Shown here: positions 1 to 10,843 of the stretch, piece after piece
Layout: the number at the start of each line of letters is the position of its first letter
Position numbering within the stretch: the first letter of the stretch is position 1
DNA from: Cryptomeria japonica
Lineage: Eukaryota; Streptophyta; Pinopsida; Cupressales; Cupressaceae
Direction of reading: 5' to 3'
DNA: 64,000 bases
Assembly (NCBI RefSeq): GCF_030272615.1
Contig: NC_081414.1
Span: 821,125,896-821,189,895 of the forward strand
Program-made: the position numbers and the translations under genes
Notes under the pieces: generated by a model
Databases searched by the model: none
What the model saw: only the letters and a program-made list of their open reading frames with translations
What the model was told of the DNA's origin: nothing

Positions 1-8
1 AAATCTTT

Positions 9-126
9 CCCTATTGTATGGATATCTAGCATAACACAACTTTCTATCCATACTAGCAAAATCTTGCAAATTGTCACCCTATCGTATGGCTATCTAGCAT
101 AACACATTTTGCTACCCATATCGGCG
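9..126. repeat. Two-copy tandem repeat, period 68 bp
   Basis: A unit starting CCCTATTGTATGG at 9 recurs as CCCTATCGTATGG at 77. Both continue with TATCTAGCATAACACA and end in a similar CTACCCATA-type stretch. The copies differ at several positions. Confidence 0.7.
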
Positions 127-430
127 CCATCTCTTTTTATCTTAGTAGCTACTATCTTGTATCTTTTGTAATAGGGTTTTTCCTCCATTGAGTGGGGTTT
201 GTTTATATTATAACATCTTATCTATTCTGCATATGATCATTTTTCATCTAACATGTTGGACTGTAGTTGATGTGTTTGTCATGAAATAACTTAGGAAAAT
301 CTAACTCTGTCTCTAGTTCATCTTGTTGGGGGAAACTTCATTCAATCAGTGAATTTTTCTTCCCCCTTCGTAAATCTCAATAGCATCTCTCTACTTTAGC
401 TTCACATCTCTCGACAAAGACATGCTCACT

Positions 431-445
431 AAAGTGGGGGAAAAA
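431..445 (+). promoter_or_regulatory. Possible polypurine tract
   Basis: The purine-rich run AAAGTGGGGGAAAAA directly precedes TGTAACGTC, the usual arrangement of a plus-strand primer beside the start of a 3' LTR. No partner tract was found, so the call rests on position and composition only. Confidence 0.4.
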
Positions 446-2048
446 TGTAACGTCATAAATTGTACCACATACAATTCCACATCACATAAGTGTCTTCACT
501 TTAGACTAATTGAAGTCATTCATTGCCTATTTTTCCTTTTGACCACTTGGATTGCCTTGTCATCTTGGAACTTGGTTGTTATTGAGCATGCTAACCAATT
601 GATCGATGGACTCTAGCATGCCACAGAGACATGTGCACCACACTAGCGTCCCACAAATATCTCAGTCTACAAGTGGTCGTTTGAGTGTTATGCCTATTCC
701 TAGAAGAGTTCGTAACACTTTTTTCCATAGTCACTGACATTGGGATTCCTTCTAGCGGCTATATCTCATGCATTTTGAGATTTTCTTGCAACTTCTTGAT
801 CTCTTGGCATCGAATCCTCCATCTTTCATAGGTTTTTCCAACATTCAAAGACCATCATTATCATATTTTCTTAGAGAATCCATGGTGTTATTCTCTCAAG
901 TGTTGGAGGGGAGTTCTCTCTCCTTTTTTATTCACATGTCCATAGTTTTTATCTAGCTTATCTATTATCTTGCTTGTTTGCATTTATCTTTATCATATAT
1001 TTCTCAACCGTTGCTACCATTCGGGTTGTCTATGGAGGTGGAAACACAAGAATTGGGGTCTAATTGAGGCAGACCTCTAAGCACAACCCCCAACATTTTA
1101 TTTTGTTGCTTGTGTGTAGGATTTTGGTTAAGGAAATAAGTTCATTTAATGGGAAACTTCAATCGTGGACCACTTGTGAGTTTCCATCAACCTTTTCCTA
1201 TCTCATTCTAGTTTCTCACATTTTGTTTTGTTTACTTTTATTATTAACATATCATTTGATTATTTGTACCGTCATGTTTGTGGCTTCTATACGGTCTTTG
1301 TACCCAGTCCATACGCTATTTTAGCGGACTACACTGGTGTCCCAATTCTACACGTTCATCCCAAAGACAAGGGCTTAGTAGAGTTGTCTAGAAGTTTATC
1401 TATAGTGTTTTAGTTTAGTTTTGTATTTTACATCCACTGGTTCACCTTTAGCACTAGTTTAAGTGAGGTCTAGAGAGAAGGTAGGTTTTTTCTTTGAGGT
1501 TAATCACTTCAAGGGTAGAAAATCTTGTCCTCTACACCATTAAGTGGGGTTTACTTCTATTACATTTATCTTTTTATCCAGTCTATCAATCTAGTTGTCT
1601 GTGGAAGTGGAAACACCAAAATGGGGGTTTGATTGAGGCAAACCTCTACACAGGTCCAACATTTTTCCCTGTCTTAGTGTTTTTAGGTGACAAATAGGTT
1701 CTGAATTGCCAAGAGAAGATTCTAGAGTATTTCTATATATTTTTTAGTTCTGTGTCTATATAGATGACAACATGACATGCAAACTTCCTTATGGTGCATT
1801 AGCTTCCTAAACTCGAGACCGAACCAACTCTGTAGCATAATTTTCTATTTGTTTATATACTTCTATTATAGCTAGAATTTCCTTATTCTATTATATGTTT
1901 TTAATATTCAACGGATTTGATATATTATTTGGTTTATGTTATTTTTCATCCCTTATCTTACTAGAGCACCAGTAAAGTGAGTTAGCTTGAAGGAAAATTT
2001 GTTCCTTGGAATTTGTCATCTTGAGGGTAGAAAATCCCTTCTTCTACA
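446..2048 (+). repeat. Putative 5' LTR of element A
   Basis: The sequence starts TGTAACGTC after a purine tract and ends TCTACA just before TTTTGGTGAGCCC and the first coding-like sequence. Its last 250 bases (about 1800-2048) resemble 59625-59867, which supports LTR identity. It has internal repeated pieces and may be two overlapping LTR fragments rather than one clean LTR. The start is less certain than the end. Confidence 0.4.
1028..1665 (+). repeat. Diverged direct repeats inside the LTR-like region
   Basis: A segment at about 1031-1100 (GTGGAAACACAAGAATTGGG, then ATTGAGGCAGACCTCTA) recurs at about 1598-1668 with few changes. A second pair, GGTAGAAAATC followed by a TCTACA-type end, lies near 1517 and 2027. 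Two LTR ends may therefore be preserved here, one inside the other. Confidence 0.5.
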
Positions 2049-2061
2049 TTTTGGTGAGCCC

Positions 2062-3069
2062 AAAATGAATGCCTTATGTTGGATCTTTTTCTTTTGGAGT
2101 TGGATAAATTTAATAAGGAATTCTCTAAGAATGACGTCAATATTCTAGATGAGGCCTTGGAGGACTTTCTAGAAACATCTCCTAGTTGTGGAGATGCTAA
2201 AGATTGTGTGTCCCAAACCCTCTCTTCTTCTAAGGACATGATGAGTTCTTGAATTCTATTTTTTTCTCCATAGCTTGATGAAGGTCTAAGAGACCATGCA
2301 TTTACATGACTACAACTAGTCCTTCTCCTAAGAAAGTTAATTTCATTGGTGGGAAACCATTTAATGGAGATGCTCCTGATTTGTATAATAAGTTTATGCA
2401 GTGTAGGCAACCTTCCTACAACACTGTTGCTCATAAATATAATACAAGAAGGAATAGACAACTATCTGATCAACCAACCTCATCTTTATCATATTTTTAG
2501 CCAATTCTTCATCAAGAACCTCAACCTATTGCTAAGCACCCTAGTGATTATGATCTTATTGAGCAACTTAAAGTTAGTCCTACTAAGATCTCCCTATGAA
2601 ACTTGCTTTAAATTGTTCTAGTGTATTAAGATATGCTACAAGAGGGTTTTCCAAAGATTTTGTTACCTTCTTCTATGGATCTAGACCATATTTATGCAGA
2701 TTTATGAAATATTACATTCTATCCTCATGAACTTCTACCTCTCGAAGTAAGGAACTTGGCTAATCTATTGATTATAATTGTTCATGTTAATGGTGTTGTT
2801 GTTAGACGAACTCTTGTTGACATAGGTTCAACACTTAATGTTTGTAGTTTAGTTTTATTACCAAGAATTAAAGTAGATCCAAATTCACTTACAACATCTT
2901 CTTTATTTATTTTTAGCTTTGATAATAATGGAAAGACTTCTATCAAAAATATAATTTTGCCCTTGAAGGTTGGACTCATTACCATCCCAACCCTGGTACA
3001 TGTGATACCAAAGCCTTTAACTTATAACCTTCTCTTGGGTAGACCTTGTCTTCATGATTTAAGATTTGT
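2062..3069 (+). pseudogene. Element A gag C-terminus and protease (disrupted)
   Basis: About 2062-2252 reads as an open acidic stretch (LLELDKFNKEFSKNDVN...). From 2306 another frame shows a linker, including YDLIEQLKVSPTKISL near 2550. The frame at 2756-3069 is a retroviral-type aspartic protease: VDIGSTLNVCSL carries the catalytic D, with S-T in place of the usual T/S-G, and LLGRPCLHDLRFV is the conserved C-terminal flap region. Several stops interrupt the whole. The frame is cut after R-F-V by element B and continues at 50412. The protease would have cut the Gag-Pol polyprotein. The copy is dead. Confidence 0.65.
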
Positions 3070-3948
3070 TGTTAGACAATTCAAATAACTGGAAGACAAC
3101 TGAGAGGGGGGGGGGGTGAATTAGTTGTCATAGATTACCAGAACTATTAGCATTTAAAACATTAATACTGGAACCCAAAATATTAATACTGGAATAGCAG
3201 TTAAACCAATTAAGCATAAATAATAATCACAAAATAAATACCATCCACATGACACCAAGATTTATACATGGAAAACATGGTAAAGGGAAAAACCACGGTG
3301 GGAAGCCTACCCATAGTCAGACAATACTTCTACAGTAAGTATGTGAATTATAATTGAGGGGCCTACACTTGCATTAAGGCCAATAGCCTAGAACACACTT
3401 CTCATCACAAAAGAAGTCTCACTGAATACATAGAAATCTAGACTACAATTCAGAGAAGTGTTGAATTGCAAAAGATAGCATCTCATATGCCTGAGTACAG
3501 TTCCGGTTAAGCTCAATACCAGAGGACTAAATCCTCTTACATAAACCCAATTTGATCTCTAATGATCGACCAAATCCTCTGGCTGAATGATATTACATTA
3601 TTAGCACATTACATATCCATATCCCAGACCACACCTATCACTACCATGATGATCTACAATGAGATCTTATATTATATATACAAACCCTCAACCATAAACA
3701 ATTAGGTCAGCCACCAAATAATAAACCAATTACATAATTACAAACCATGTCAGCCTTAGACCAAACAAATAATATCCAACACAAAAGAAATAATATCCAA
3801 CACAAAAGATATCCTGAAAATGCATCAAGAGGCCCAATCCACATGTTACATCATCCAGTCCATAACCTACATCAACTAGGACCTAGTATAGGTCTACACG
3901 CTACATCAATGATCTCCATCCACCAAGTCTTGAACATGATCATCATCA
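3070..3948 (-). repeat. Element B 3' LTR, part 1
   Basis: Begins TGTTAGACAATTC and matches the right LTR from 49211 almost throughout, including the poly-G tract (AACTGAGAGGGG...), the TATATATAA promoter-like stretch at 3672-3680 on the - strand, and GTCTTGAACA near the break. It stops at 3948, where element C begins, and resumes at 44225. Confidence 0.9.
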
Positions 3949-4739
3949 TGTTGGAAAATGCACACTCCAATGAGAATTTTTTGTTGATTGAAGGTATTTC
4001 CATTTATGGAAACCTTATAATCATATGACACTGGTAGGCACCGACACCGATAGACTCTACACCGGCATACGTTCATCGGCACCAAAAAGATTGATTATCG
4101 GCACCCTAGCCGACAGGATTTTATTTATTGCAAAATGTAATTAATTGTAATATCTTTTTGTAAGCAGACAAGGCATATTGTAATAAGGCTCATATATAAG
4201 TATGAGATCTTTGAGAACATTTAGAAGGAGGATATATGATATAGACATGGTTATATTATTGATACGAATATTAAGGTAGAGTTTGGTATAAGGTTTTGGA
4301 ATTTGCAAAGTTTAAATAGGTACTGGATCTGGCATAGCAGATGCCCTTTTGTAGCAATACATGACATTGGATTTTAATAATCTAATTTTGTAAGTCAATG
4401 AGACTTCTCTTTTTGTATGTAAGCAGTGAGCTTTAGGCAGTTGGCCTTTCTGCATGTGCAGGCCCCTATTGTAACAGTAATATTCTCTTATTGGCCATTA
4501 AGTGAATATTGTGGGTCACAAATCCCATCGAGGTTTTTCCCACAGCAGGTTTCCTCATTAAAAATATTGTGTTATGGTGTTCTTTTCATGTTGTGCTTAT
4601 TGTTCTTATTTACTGCATTAATTTTGGTTTACCAGTACACAGTTTTGGAATGCTTTTTATTTAAGAAATCAAGAGAATCCATTAACCAGCAAGATACTGA
4701 ATAACCCCCCCCCTCTTACTATCTTTGGTAATCCTAACA
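3949..4739 (+). repeat. Element C 5' LTR (791 bp)
   Basis: Starts TGTTGGAAAATGCACACTCC and ends AATCCTAACA. It contains several short CACCGG/ACCGGCA motifs near 4035-4085, a TATA box at 4193-4200, and a C-run followed by CTCTTACTATCTTTGG close to its end. It resembles the C 3' LTR more than the H LTRs, for example in the GGATATATGAT region. Confidence 0.92.
4193..4200 (+). promoter_or_regulatory. TATA box of element C 5' LTR
   Basis: TATATAAG within CTCATATATAAGTATGAG; the same sequence occurs in the C 3' LTR at 43675-43682. Position about 245 bases into the LTR fits a Pol II promoter with the RNA start near 4225-4235. Confidence 0.6.
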
Positions 4740-4741
4740 AT

Positions 4742-4753
4742 TGGTATCAAAGC
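4742..4753 (+). promoter_or_regulatory. Primer binding site of element C
   Basis: TGGTATCAAAGC, two bases after the LTR end, is one change from the plant initiator-Met tRNA 3' end complement TGGTATCAGAGC. The duplicate and H copies have the perfect form. Confidence 0.85.
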
Positions 4754-4810
4754 TTGGTCCTCTATTTTCACAAGCCTAACAACTTGAGGAGGATTCTGAC
4801 ACCGGTAGAG

Positions 4811-5884
4811 ATGGAGAACTTGAGGAAGCAACTAGAAACATCTTTTGTACACTATGATGCAGAAAAAGTGAAGAATATCAAACTTAAAGATGATCTAAAG
4901 GCTACACAGGAAATCATTCAAGGACTTCAGAAGAATCTCACTATTGCTAGGAATAAAAGAAGAGAACTTTCTGAGAAGATGCAGAGCGATGATGATGAGA
5001 AAGAAACTCTTAATGATCTGGTGAACAAATTGAGACAAGAAAACAATACAATGAAGAATGAGATGCAAGATATGACCATGAGATTTTGTAAGGACATTTA
5101 AGATAGAAAGAAGAATGAAGATGACTTGGTTAGAAGATTAAATGATGCTGCAAATGAAAACACAAGACTTAGTCATGAAAATGATATGTTGAAGACAGAT
5201 TTGATGCATACACAAAATGACAGAATTGAACTCATGAGACAGAAAGATTTCTTGGAAAATGAATTGGCTATTGCAAATCAACACAGAGAGAAATTCAAGA
5301 AAAGTTCAGAAGAAATTGATGACATGTTGAAGAATCAGAAACCTAATGGAGATACAAATGGTCTTGGCTTTGAAGCTGGTGAAAGCTTTGGTACTGCAAA
5401 CAATCATGATCACAACAAACAGGTAAGATAGCCTAATGCTTATAAGTTCAATGGAAAATGCTTTAACTGTAACAAGTACGGTCATAGAGAAAATCAGTGT
5501 AGATCTAGAAACTATCAAAATAATAATGCACCCATCGGTCAATGATCTAAATGCAATAAAGTTGGTCATAATTCAAAAAATTGTAGAATGAATGTAAGAA
5601 GCTATATTTGTGGAATATTTTCACATCTATCTAATCAATGCAAAACACATAATGGCATAGGATATCGGAAAGCTATTCAGAAAAACAATGTAACTTGTTA
5701 TGCTTGTAACAAAATTGGACATATTGCAAAATTTTGTAGAAGTAAGACATCATCGACAAATAACAAAGGACCCAGTCTGAAAGGTAATGAAAAGGTTGAA
5801 GAGGTAAAGCAAGAATTTTCAAAACAATGGATTAGAAAGCCTGACATGAATGTTAGTGAAGCTATTCCTTCACCTGTAGAATAG
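4811..5884 (+). pseudogene. Element C ORF1: coiled-coil protein with four CCHC zinc knuckles
   Basis: About 357 codons from ATG 4811 to TAG 5882-5884. Residues 1-200 are highly charged with heptad-like leucines and asparagines (LRKQLETSF, DDEKETLNDLVNKLRQEN), predicting a long coiled coil. Residues about 225-315 hold four C-X2-C-X4-H-X4-C knuckles (CFNCNKYGHRENQC; one now broken by stop and substitution; a third missing its first Cys and Gly-His; CYACNKIGHIAKFC). In-frame stops lie near 5098, 5428 and 5543. Zinc knuckles suggest RNA binding as in Gag, but no usual Copia capsid domain is visible. A gag-like role is inference. Confidence 0.7.
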
Positions 5885-6225
5885 AGTATCACTCCACCGG
5901 TAGGAGATTCTTTATCTAACTAAGAAATAATCCTTTGGGGGTATGGCAACTAATTGAAAACATGCTAATTAACCCTTGATTGATGGTGAGAAGTTGGATT
6001 ACTTCTTTACCGGTAGACGAGTTAAGTTTTGACTTAACCGACAGGCATTAAATGTGGCAGTTGAAAGAAATAACATTATAAAGTAAGTGTTTTGGTTCTT
6101 TTTTCATTCACCAAGCATTCAAAACTCCAGAGAGTGCGAAAATCCTGAGCCAAGGCATCCACAACTTTAAGTGAAGCAATTCATCCAAGCAATCATCCCA
6201 AATGCAGATTAAGGTATTTATAACT

Positions 6226-6409
6226 ATGGCTTCTTCATCTGCACCTGAATTCATTGTAAACCCTACTGTGATTGAAGTTATTAAGCACCCTAGACCCATT
6301 TTCAAACTTATTCCCGAAATTGCAAAGAAAGATGATACCCTAGGAGCATTTTCGAAAATACCTAAGGGAGTAGTTTATGCAGAGGATCCTAGAATGTATA
6401 TACATTGTC
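6226..6409 (+). pseudogene. Element C ORF2, 5' fragment
   Basis: Starts MASSSAPEFIVNPTVIEV and runs open to RMYIHC, where the LTR TATTGGCAAATG begins. The protein continues at 39966 with HIEELGGEEIMNMYR once one TTGTC copy is removed. An upstream in-frame ATG at 6202 adds eight residues; the MASSS start is preferred because it is shared by all three copies. Confidence 0.7.
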
Positions 6410-7023
6410 TATTGGCAAATGCACACTCCAATGATAAATTGTAGGTGATTGAAGGTATTGTCATTGATGGCAACCATAAAATCACATGATACCGGCAGGC
6501 ACCGACACCGATAGTCTCTACACCGGAATATAGTTCACCGGCACCAAAAAGAAAGATTACCGACACCATGGCCGACAAGAATTTTGTTTAATTATATTTT
6601 GTATTTAATTGTAAAATATTTTTGTAAGCCGACATGGCGGATTGTAATAAGACTCATATAAGTATGATATCTTGTAGATCATTTAGGAGATGTATGTATG
6701 GAAGGATAATAGCAGACCTAATGTGCGAATTGTAAGGCAAATTTAGGATAAGGGTTTATGATTATTGCAGAGCTTAAACCGGTACTAAACCTGGCATAAC
6801 AGATGCTGATCTGAAGCAGAACATAACATTGGATTTATATAATCTATTTTTGTAAGTCAGTGAGACATCCTTTGTACCTGAGCAGTGAGCTCTAGGCACT
6901 TGGCCTTCCTATATATGTGGGCCCCTATTGTAACAGTAATATTCTCGTATTGGCCAATAACCAAATATTGTGGGTGACAAATCCCATCAATGTTTTTCCC
7001 ACACCGGGTTTCCTCATTAGTAT
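6410..7023 (+). repeat. Duplicate block LTR, part 1
   Basis: Begins TATTGGCAAATGCACACTCC (TA instead of TG), preceded by TTGTC at 6405-6409. The sequence follows the H type, for example GGAGATGTATGTATGGAAGG, rather than the C type. It breaks after TTTCCTCATTAGTAT where element E starts and continues at 31461. Confidence 0.88.
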
Positions 7024-8535
7024 TGTAAAGGTCTGATGCCAATAGTTAATAAGATGAGAGGGGGGGTGAATCATACAAACCTAATCTTCAATATATTCAA
7101 CAGGTTCAACCTCGGTAGCTTATACTTCAGAATACATAACCAAAACTGTAAAACATTCAAACTCATGAACAGATAACATCACAACACATATAATACCAGA
7201 TTTAATGTGGAAACCCAAATAGGAAAATACCACTGTGGGATTTGGGACCCACTAAGAAATATACCCTTCTAGAGTATGCTCGGTTAAAAGCTAATCCTAT
7301 TAAAGATTACAAACACATTGCTAGATGTGACCTGGTTAAGGGATTTCCCTTAGACTTGTTAGAGTCTTGCACTTTGTTAGAAGTGACCTTGTCAAAGGAT
7401 TTTAAACACTCATTTAGAATGTTACCTTGCTAGAGGGTTTACAAATAAGACTGTTAAGTCCACTCAGTTAAGAGATTTCCTGTCACTTACAAAATAAATA
7501 ACAGTAATAAAATATATCTGCAACTTCATACCTGAAATGATAAAGCAGATTCTATGTGCTCAAAACAATCTTGTCATAAGACTTATCTTGTCCCTTGTTG
7601 GGCTTGCTATGCTTCTTAACCTGTTCTTCAATCAGATCTTCAAGCTTCTATGCTCGGTAAACATTACTGTAGCATCACTATGCATACATTTGCCCGCATT
7701 CATTGTTTATCAACAATTCCTAATTTATAAACAATTTTTGACCGCTTAATCTCCTTGATCACATTTCCCATGATCAATCTTAGCCATCAGATCATTAAAC
7801 TTGAAAAGGTTCAATGTATCCTTCGATAAAAAAAAATGTTTTACCTCACCTTGGAACTTGCATTCCTTCCTTGGAACTTGTGCTAGGTTATTGCGGTTCA
7901 ATCTATGTTGTAGATCTTCCTCTTGATTTTCCATGTCGTAGATCCTTAACAAACTTCTTGTGCGACATACCAATCATTTATTCATCTCTAGCTCATCAAC
8001 ATCATTCATTAAATAATACTTTTATCCATCCAATGCGATCTATTATCACTCGGTTGTTACTCAGTTAGTACTAAACTTCACTCAATAGATATTCTGCCTT
8101 CTTTAACCAATATCGATAACCTTAGGGTTTACCGACTAGGTACCTTAGGGTTTACCGACTAGGTTCTTTGCTTGGTGACATAATACAGTATTAAACTTAT
8201 AATCAACAACATATGTAGGATATCAAAACAATCAAAACAACGTGATCTCATCATTGTCTAACTCGGTAATAGTTGCCCATTGAATAACCTATTTCTCCCC
8301 TTAATTATCACATTCTTTCTGTGTCACTCACCGACCTCTTAATACTCATCAAAACATACTTCTCAAGATATGGCAACATCATACTAAATCAGAAAATCAA
8401 TTTATTGACATCAATGACAAAATCATATTATTAAGATAGTAATCATCCTTCTTTAGTTATATCAACAATCTCCAACAACCTTGTCAATATCCTTATTGAA
8501 ATGCCAACAATCTCTTTTCTATTGTAATGCCAACA
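7024..8535 (-). repeat. Element E 3' LTR (1,512 bp)
   Basis: Matches 29976-31460 over its length, including the GAGAGGGGGGGTGAATCATAC motif near the start. It carries a 23-base tandem duplication (CCTTAGGGTTTACCGACTAGG at 8119-8164) present once in the other LTR, which accounts for most of the length difference. Confidence 0.9.
8119..8164. repeat. 23-bp tandem duplication private to one E LTR
   Basis: ACCTTAGGGTTTACCGACTAG starts at 8119 and again at 8142; the right LTR of E has a single copy near 31069. It therefore arose after E inserted. Confidence 0.85.
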
Positions 8536-8959
8536 ATCTCCCCCTTTGGCGTTGATAGAAAAACCAACTTTAAATGGTAATACCAACTTGATTTATTCCA
8601 ACTGATTCGGATTCATATTGTTGTTATACTTCTCCTGTTATCCTTGAGCTGTTTAAACCTTCTCCTGAAGTCTTCTCCCCCTGTCATTAGTTTTTTGTTA
8701 TTTTCTCCATTTAGTCTATCTTCTCCATTTAGTCTTCTCCCCCTTTGACAAAAATGCCAAAAGGAAAAAAAAAAACTAATTCATGATATCTTCCTTTGTG
8801 AAGTAATTTCCTTGCAGTTTCATTCACGGTCAGAGCATCTTTGTCTTCAATCACTATTACCTACACACCTTTAGAAAACCTCCTAAAGTGCGTAAATCAT
8901 CATCAATCCATAGATAATATTCTATAGAGTCATTGAATTGAAGCTTTCACTGAACTCTG
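8536..8959 (-). other. Element E polypurine tract and 3' noncoding region
   Basis: On the - strand GCCAAAGGGGGAGAT (8536-8550) abuts the 3' LTR and is the plus-strand primer. The remaining 400 bases to the RNase H stop are noncoding, with further CTCCCCC stretches near 8680 and 8737. Confidence 0.8.
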
Positions 8960-9698
8960 TCAGTGAGTAGAAGATAGGGGTAGGACCCCTAACTTGCTTC
9001 TGAGATACTCAAAAGTGTCCCTTGGTAGTGGCTTTGTGAAGATGTCTGCTATTTTCTCCTTTGAACTGATATATTCCAGCACAACTTTCTTCTCTTGAAC
9101 TTCTTCTCTGAGATAATGATACTTTATAGAGATATGCTTTGTCTTAGAGTGCATTACCGGATTCTTTGAAATGTTAATGGCACTAGTATTATCACAGAAT
9201 ATAGTTAGTGGCTCGGTAACTTTCTCATTTATACCTTCCAATAGTTGTTTGATCCATGCTATATTAGTACAATGCAATGCTGCAGTGACATATTCAGCTT
9301 CAGTTGTTGACTGTGAAATGCATCCTTGTTTCTTGCTAAGCCAACTTACTAGTCTTTCTCCCAAGAAGAAAGCTCCACCGCTTGTGCTTTTCTTGTCATC
9401 AATGTTTCCAACCCAATCAGCATCAGTATAAACTTTTAAATCAAAATCATTCCTCTTTTCATATACTAAGCAATAGTCTTCAGTGCCTCTCAGGTATCTG
9501 AAAATTCTCTTGATTGTTGTCATATGGGTTTCTTTAGGATCTGCAGAAAATCTTGCAACTATTCCTACTGTATGTGTTATATCCGGCCTGCTATGAACAA
9601 CATATTGTAGCTTTTCAATCATAGATCGGTAAAGTGTCTCATCAATAGATGCAGATTCATCATTCTTTGATAGTTTATAGTTAGTAGTCATAGGAGTA
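8960..9698 (-). pseudogene. Element E RNase H and end of reverse transcriptase
   Basis: Open for 243 codons. It has the Copia arrangement: end of the polymerase connection (YRSMIEKLQYVVHSRPDI, AVGI-like, KRIFRYLRGT), then RNase H with YTDADWVGNIDDKKSTSG (first catalytic Asp), STTEAEYVTAA (Glu), FCDNTSAINISKNP (Asp) and the tail IADIFTKPLPRDTFEYLRSKLGV. This domain degrades the RNA of the RNA:DNA hybrid. The upstream part of the same protein lies at 26147 beyond element F and joins in frame as MEDSKPVSTPMTTNYKLS. This is the best-preserved piece of E. Confidence 0.88.
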
Positions 9699-10081
9699 CT
9701 TACTATAGATTGGGAAATTGAAAATCATCAAAACAATAGCAATCCTAATCCAATCAATGAAGACATAAAGACAAGATATTCAAATCAAATGAAATCAAAG
9801 CAAACTAATGCAGATATCTCCTTCATGTGGCTCCATTGTTCTTCTTTCACCTTCAAATTTGATGTGGATCTCACCTACAAGTGCAAAATGCAAGTGGAAA
9901 GCAAGTTGTTGAGAGATGAAATTCGCAGCATAAGGTTACTCAAAAATATGATTGATTCTCTTCATTGAAGAAAATCATCCAATTCATAGACAAATTGGAG
10001 AGAGGACAAGATTAGCATGAAGAGATTTGAAAGGAAATTCAAATCAAGAATGGCAAAATTATGACAAATTTATGACAATTT

Positions 10082-10171
10082 CTATGCAAGGTGTATGACA
10101 AGTTATGCACAAATTATGGCAAGTTGCTATGCAAGATGTATGACAAATTATGCACAAATTATGACAAGTTG
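10082..10171. repeat. Two 45-bp units in the F LTR
   Basis: CTATGCAAGGTGTATGACAA at 10082 recurs as CTATGCAAGATGTATGACAA at 10127, both followed by a TTATGCACAAATTATGRCAA stretch. The same pair occurs in the right LTR near 25013. Confidence 0.85.
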
Positions 10172-10702
10172 CTATTCCCATGACAAAAGGGAAGAGATAA
10201 AATAGCCTCCATGATTGCAACAAATAGAAGCATAAACATAGGAGAAAATGAGGGAATGAAATTAGGGGAAATATTAGAAAAATTAAAGAAAATAGGAGAA
10301 ATAGAAATTAGGAATTAGGAGAAATTAGCAAATTAGAAAATTGAGGAAAAAGATGAAATAGAAATTAGGTGAATTAATTAATAGGTTTTCATCCATTAAT
10401 TAATTCATGAAAGAGACCTAGGACTAAATAAATAGATTTATTTAACCCACAAAGAAGAAGAAAAGGATTAAATGAACAAATCATAAAACCCTTGAAATAA
10501 GAGGACAAGGAATTAGGTCAAGACAACAAGAAATTAATGTAGGTTCGATCATGATTCTGATTGACAAAGGACCAATGTTGATAAATGATTAAGATTGGTT
10601 GACAAAAATCAATGACAAATTGACCAAGATTGACAAGGAGATCAAATTGATAGGCGCCAATTAACGAGGAACAATGACTAATCGATCCAAATTGACATGA
10701 TT

Positions 10703-10843
10703 GAAAAGGACAAGGATCGATGATGAATCAATCACAAAATGACAAGATTGACAAGGACAAGGATCGATGATGAGTCGATCGCAAAATGACAAGGCTGACA
10801 AGGACAAGGATCGATGACGAATCGATTACAAAATGACAAGATT
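10703..10843. repeat. Three 47-bp units in the F LTR
   Basis: Units beginning near GACAAGGACAAGGATCGATG start at 10703, 10750 and 10797; each ends with ACAAAATGACAAG or similar. The array is also at 25634-25774 in the right LTR. Confidence 0.88.

Larger units (their letters stand above)
1..445. other. Degenerate leading region, no gene
   Basis: AT-rich sequence with stops in all frames and no recognisable protein. It holds a two-unit tandem repeat near its start and ends in a purine tract directly before a TGTAAC sequence that may be an LTR start. It could be the 3' internal region of an older element lying left of the window, but nothing here proves that. Confidence 0.4.

Noticed and set aside
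8119-10843. CRISPR-like array
   Set aside because: The short repeats are contiguous or overlapping units without unique spacers of even length; they are LTR tandem repeats in a plant genome.
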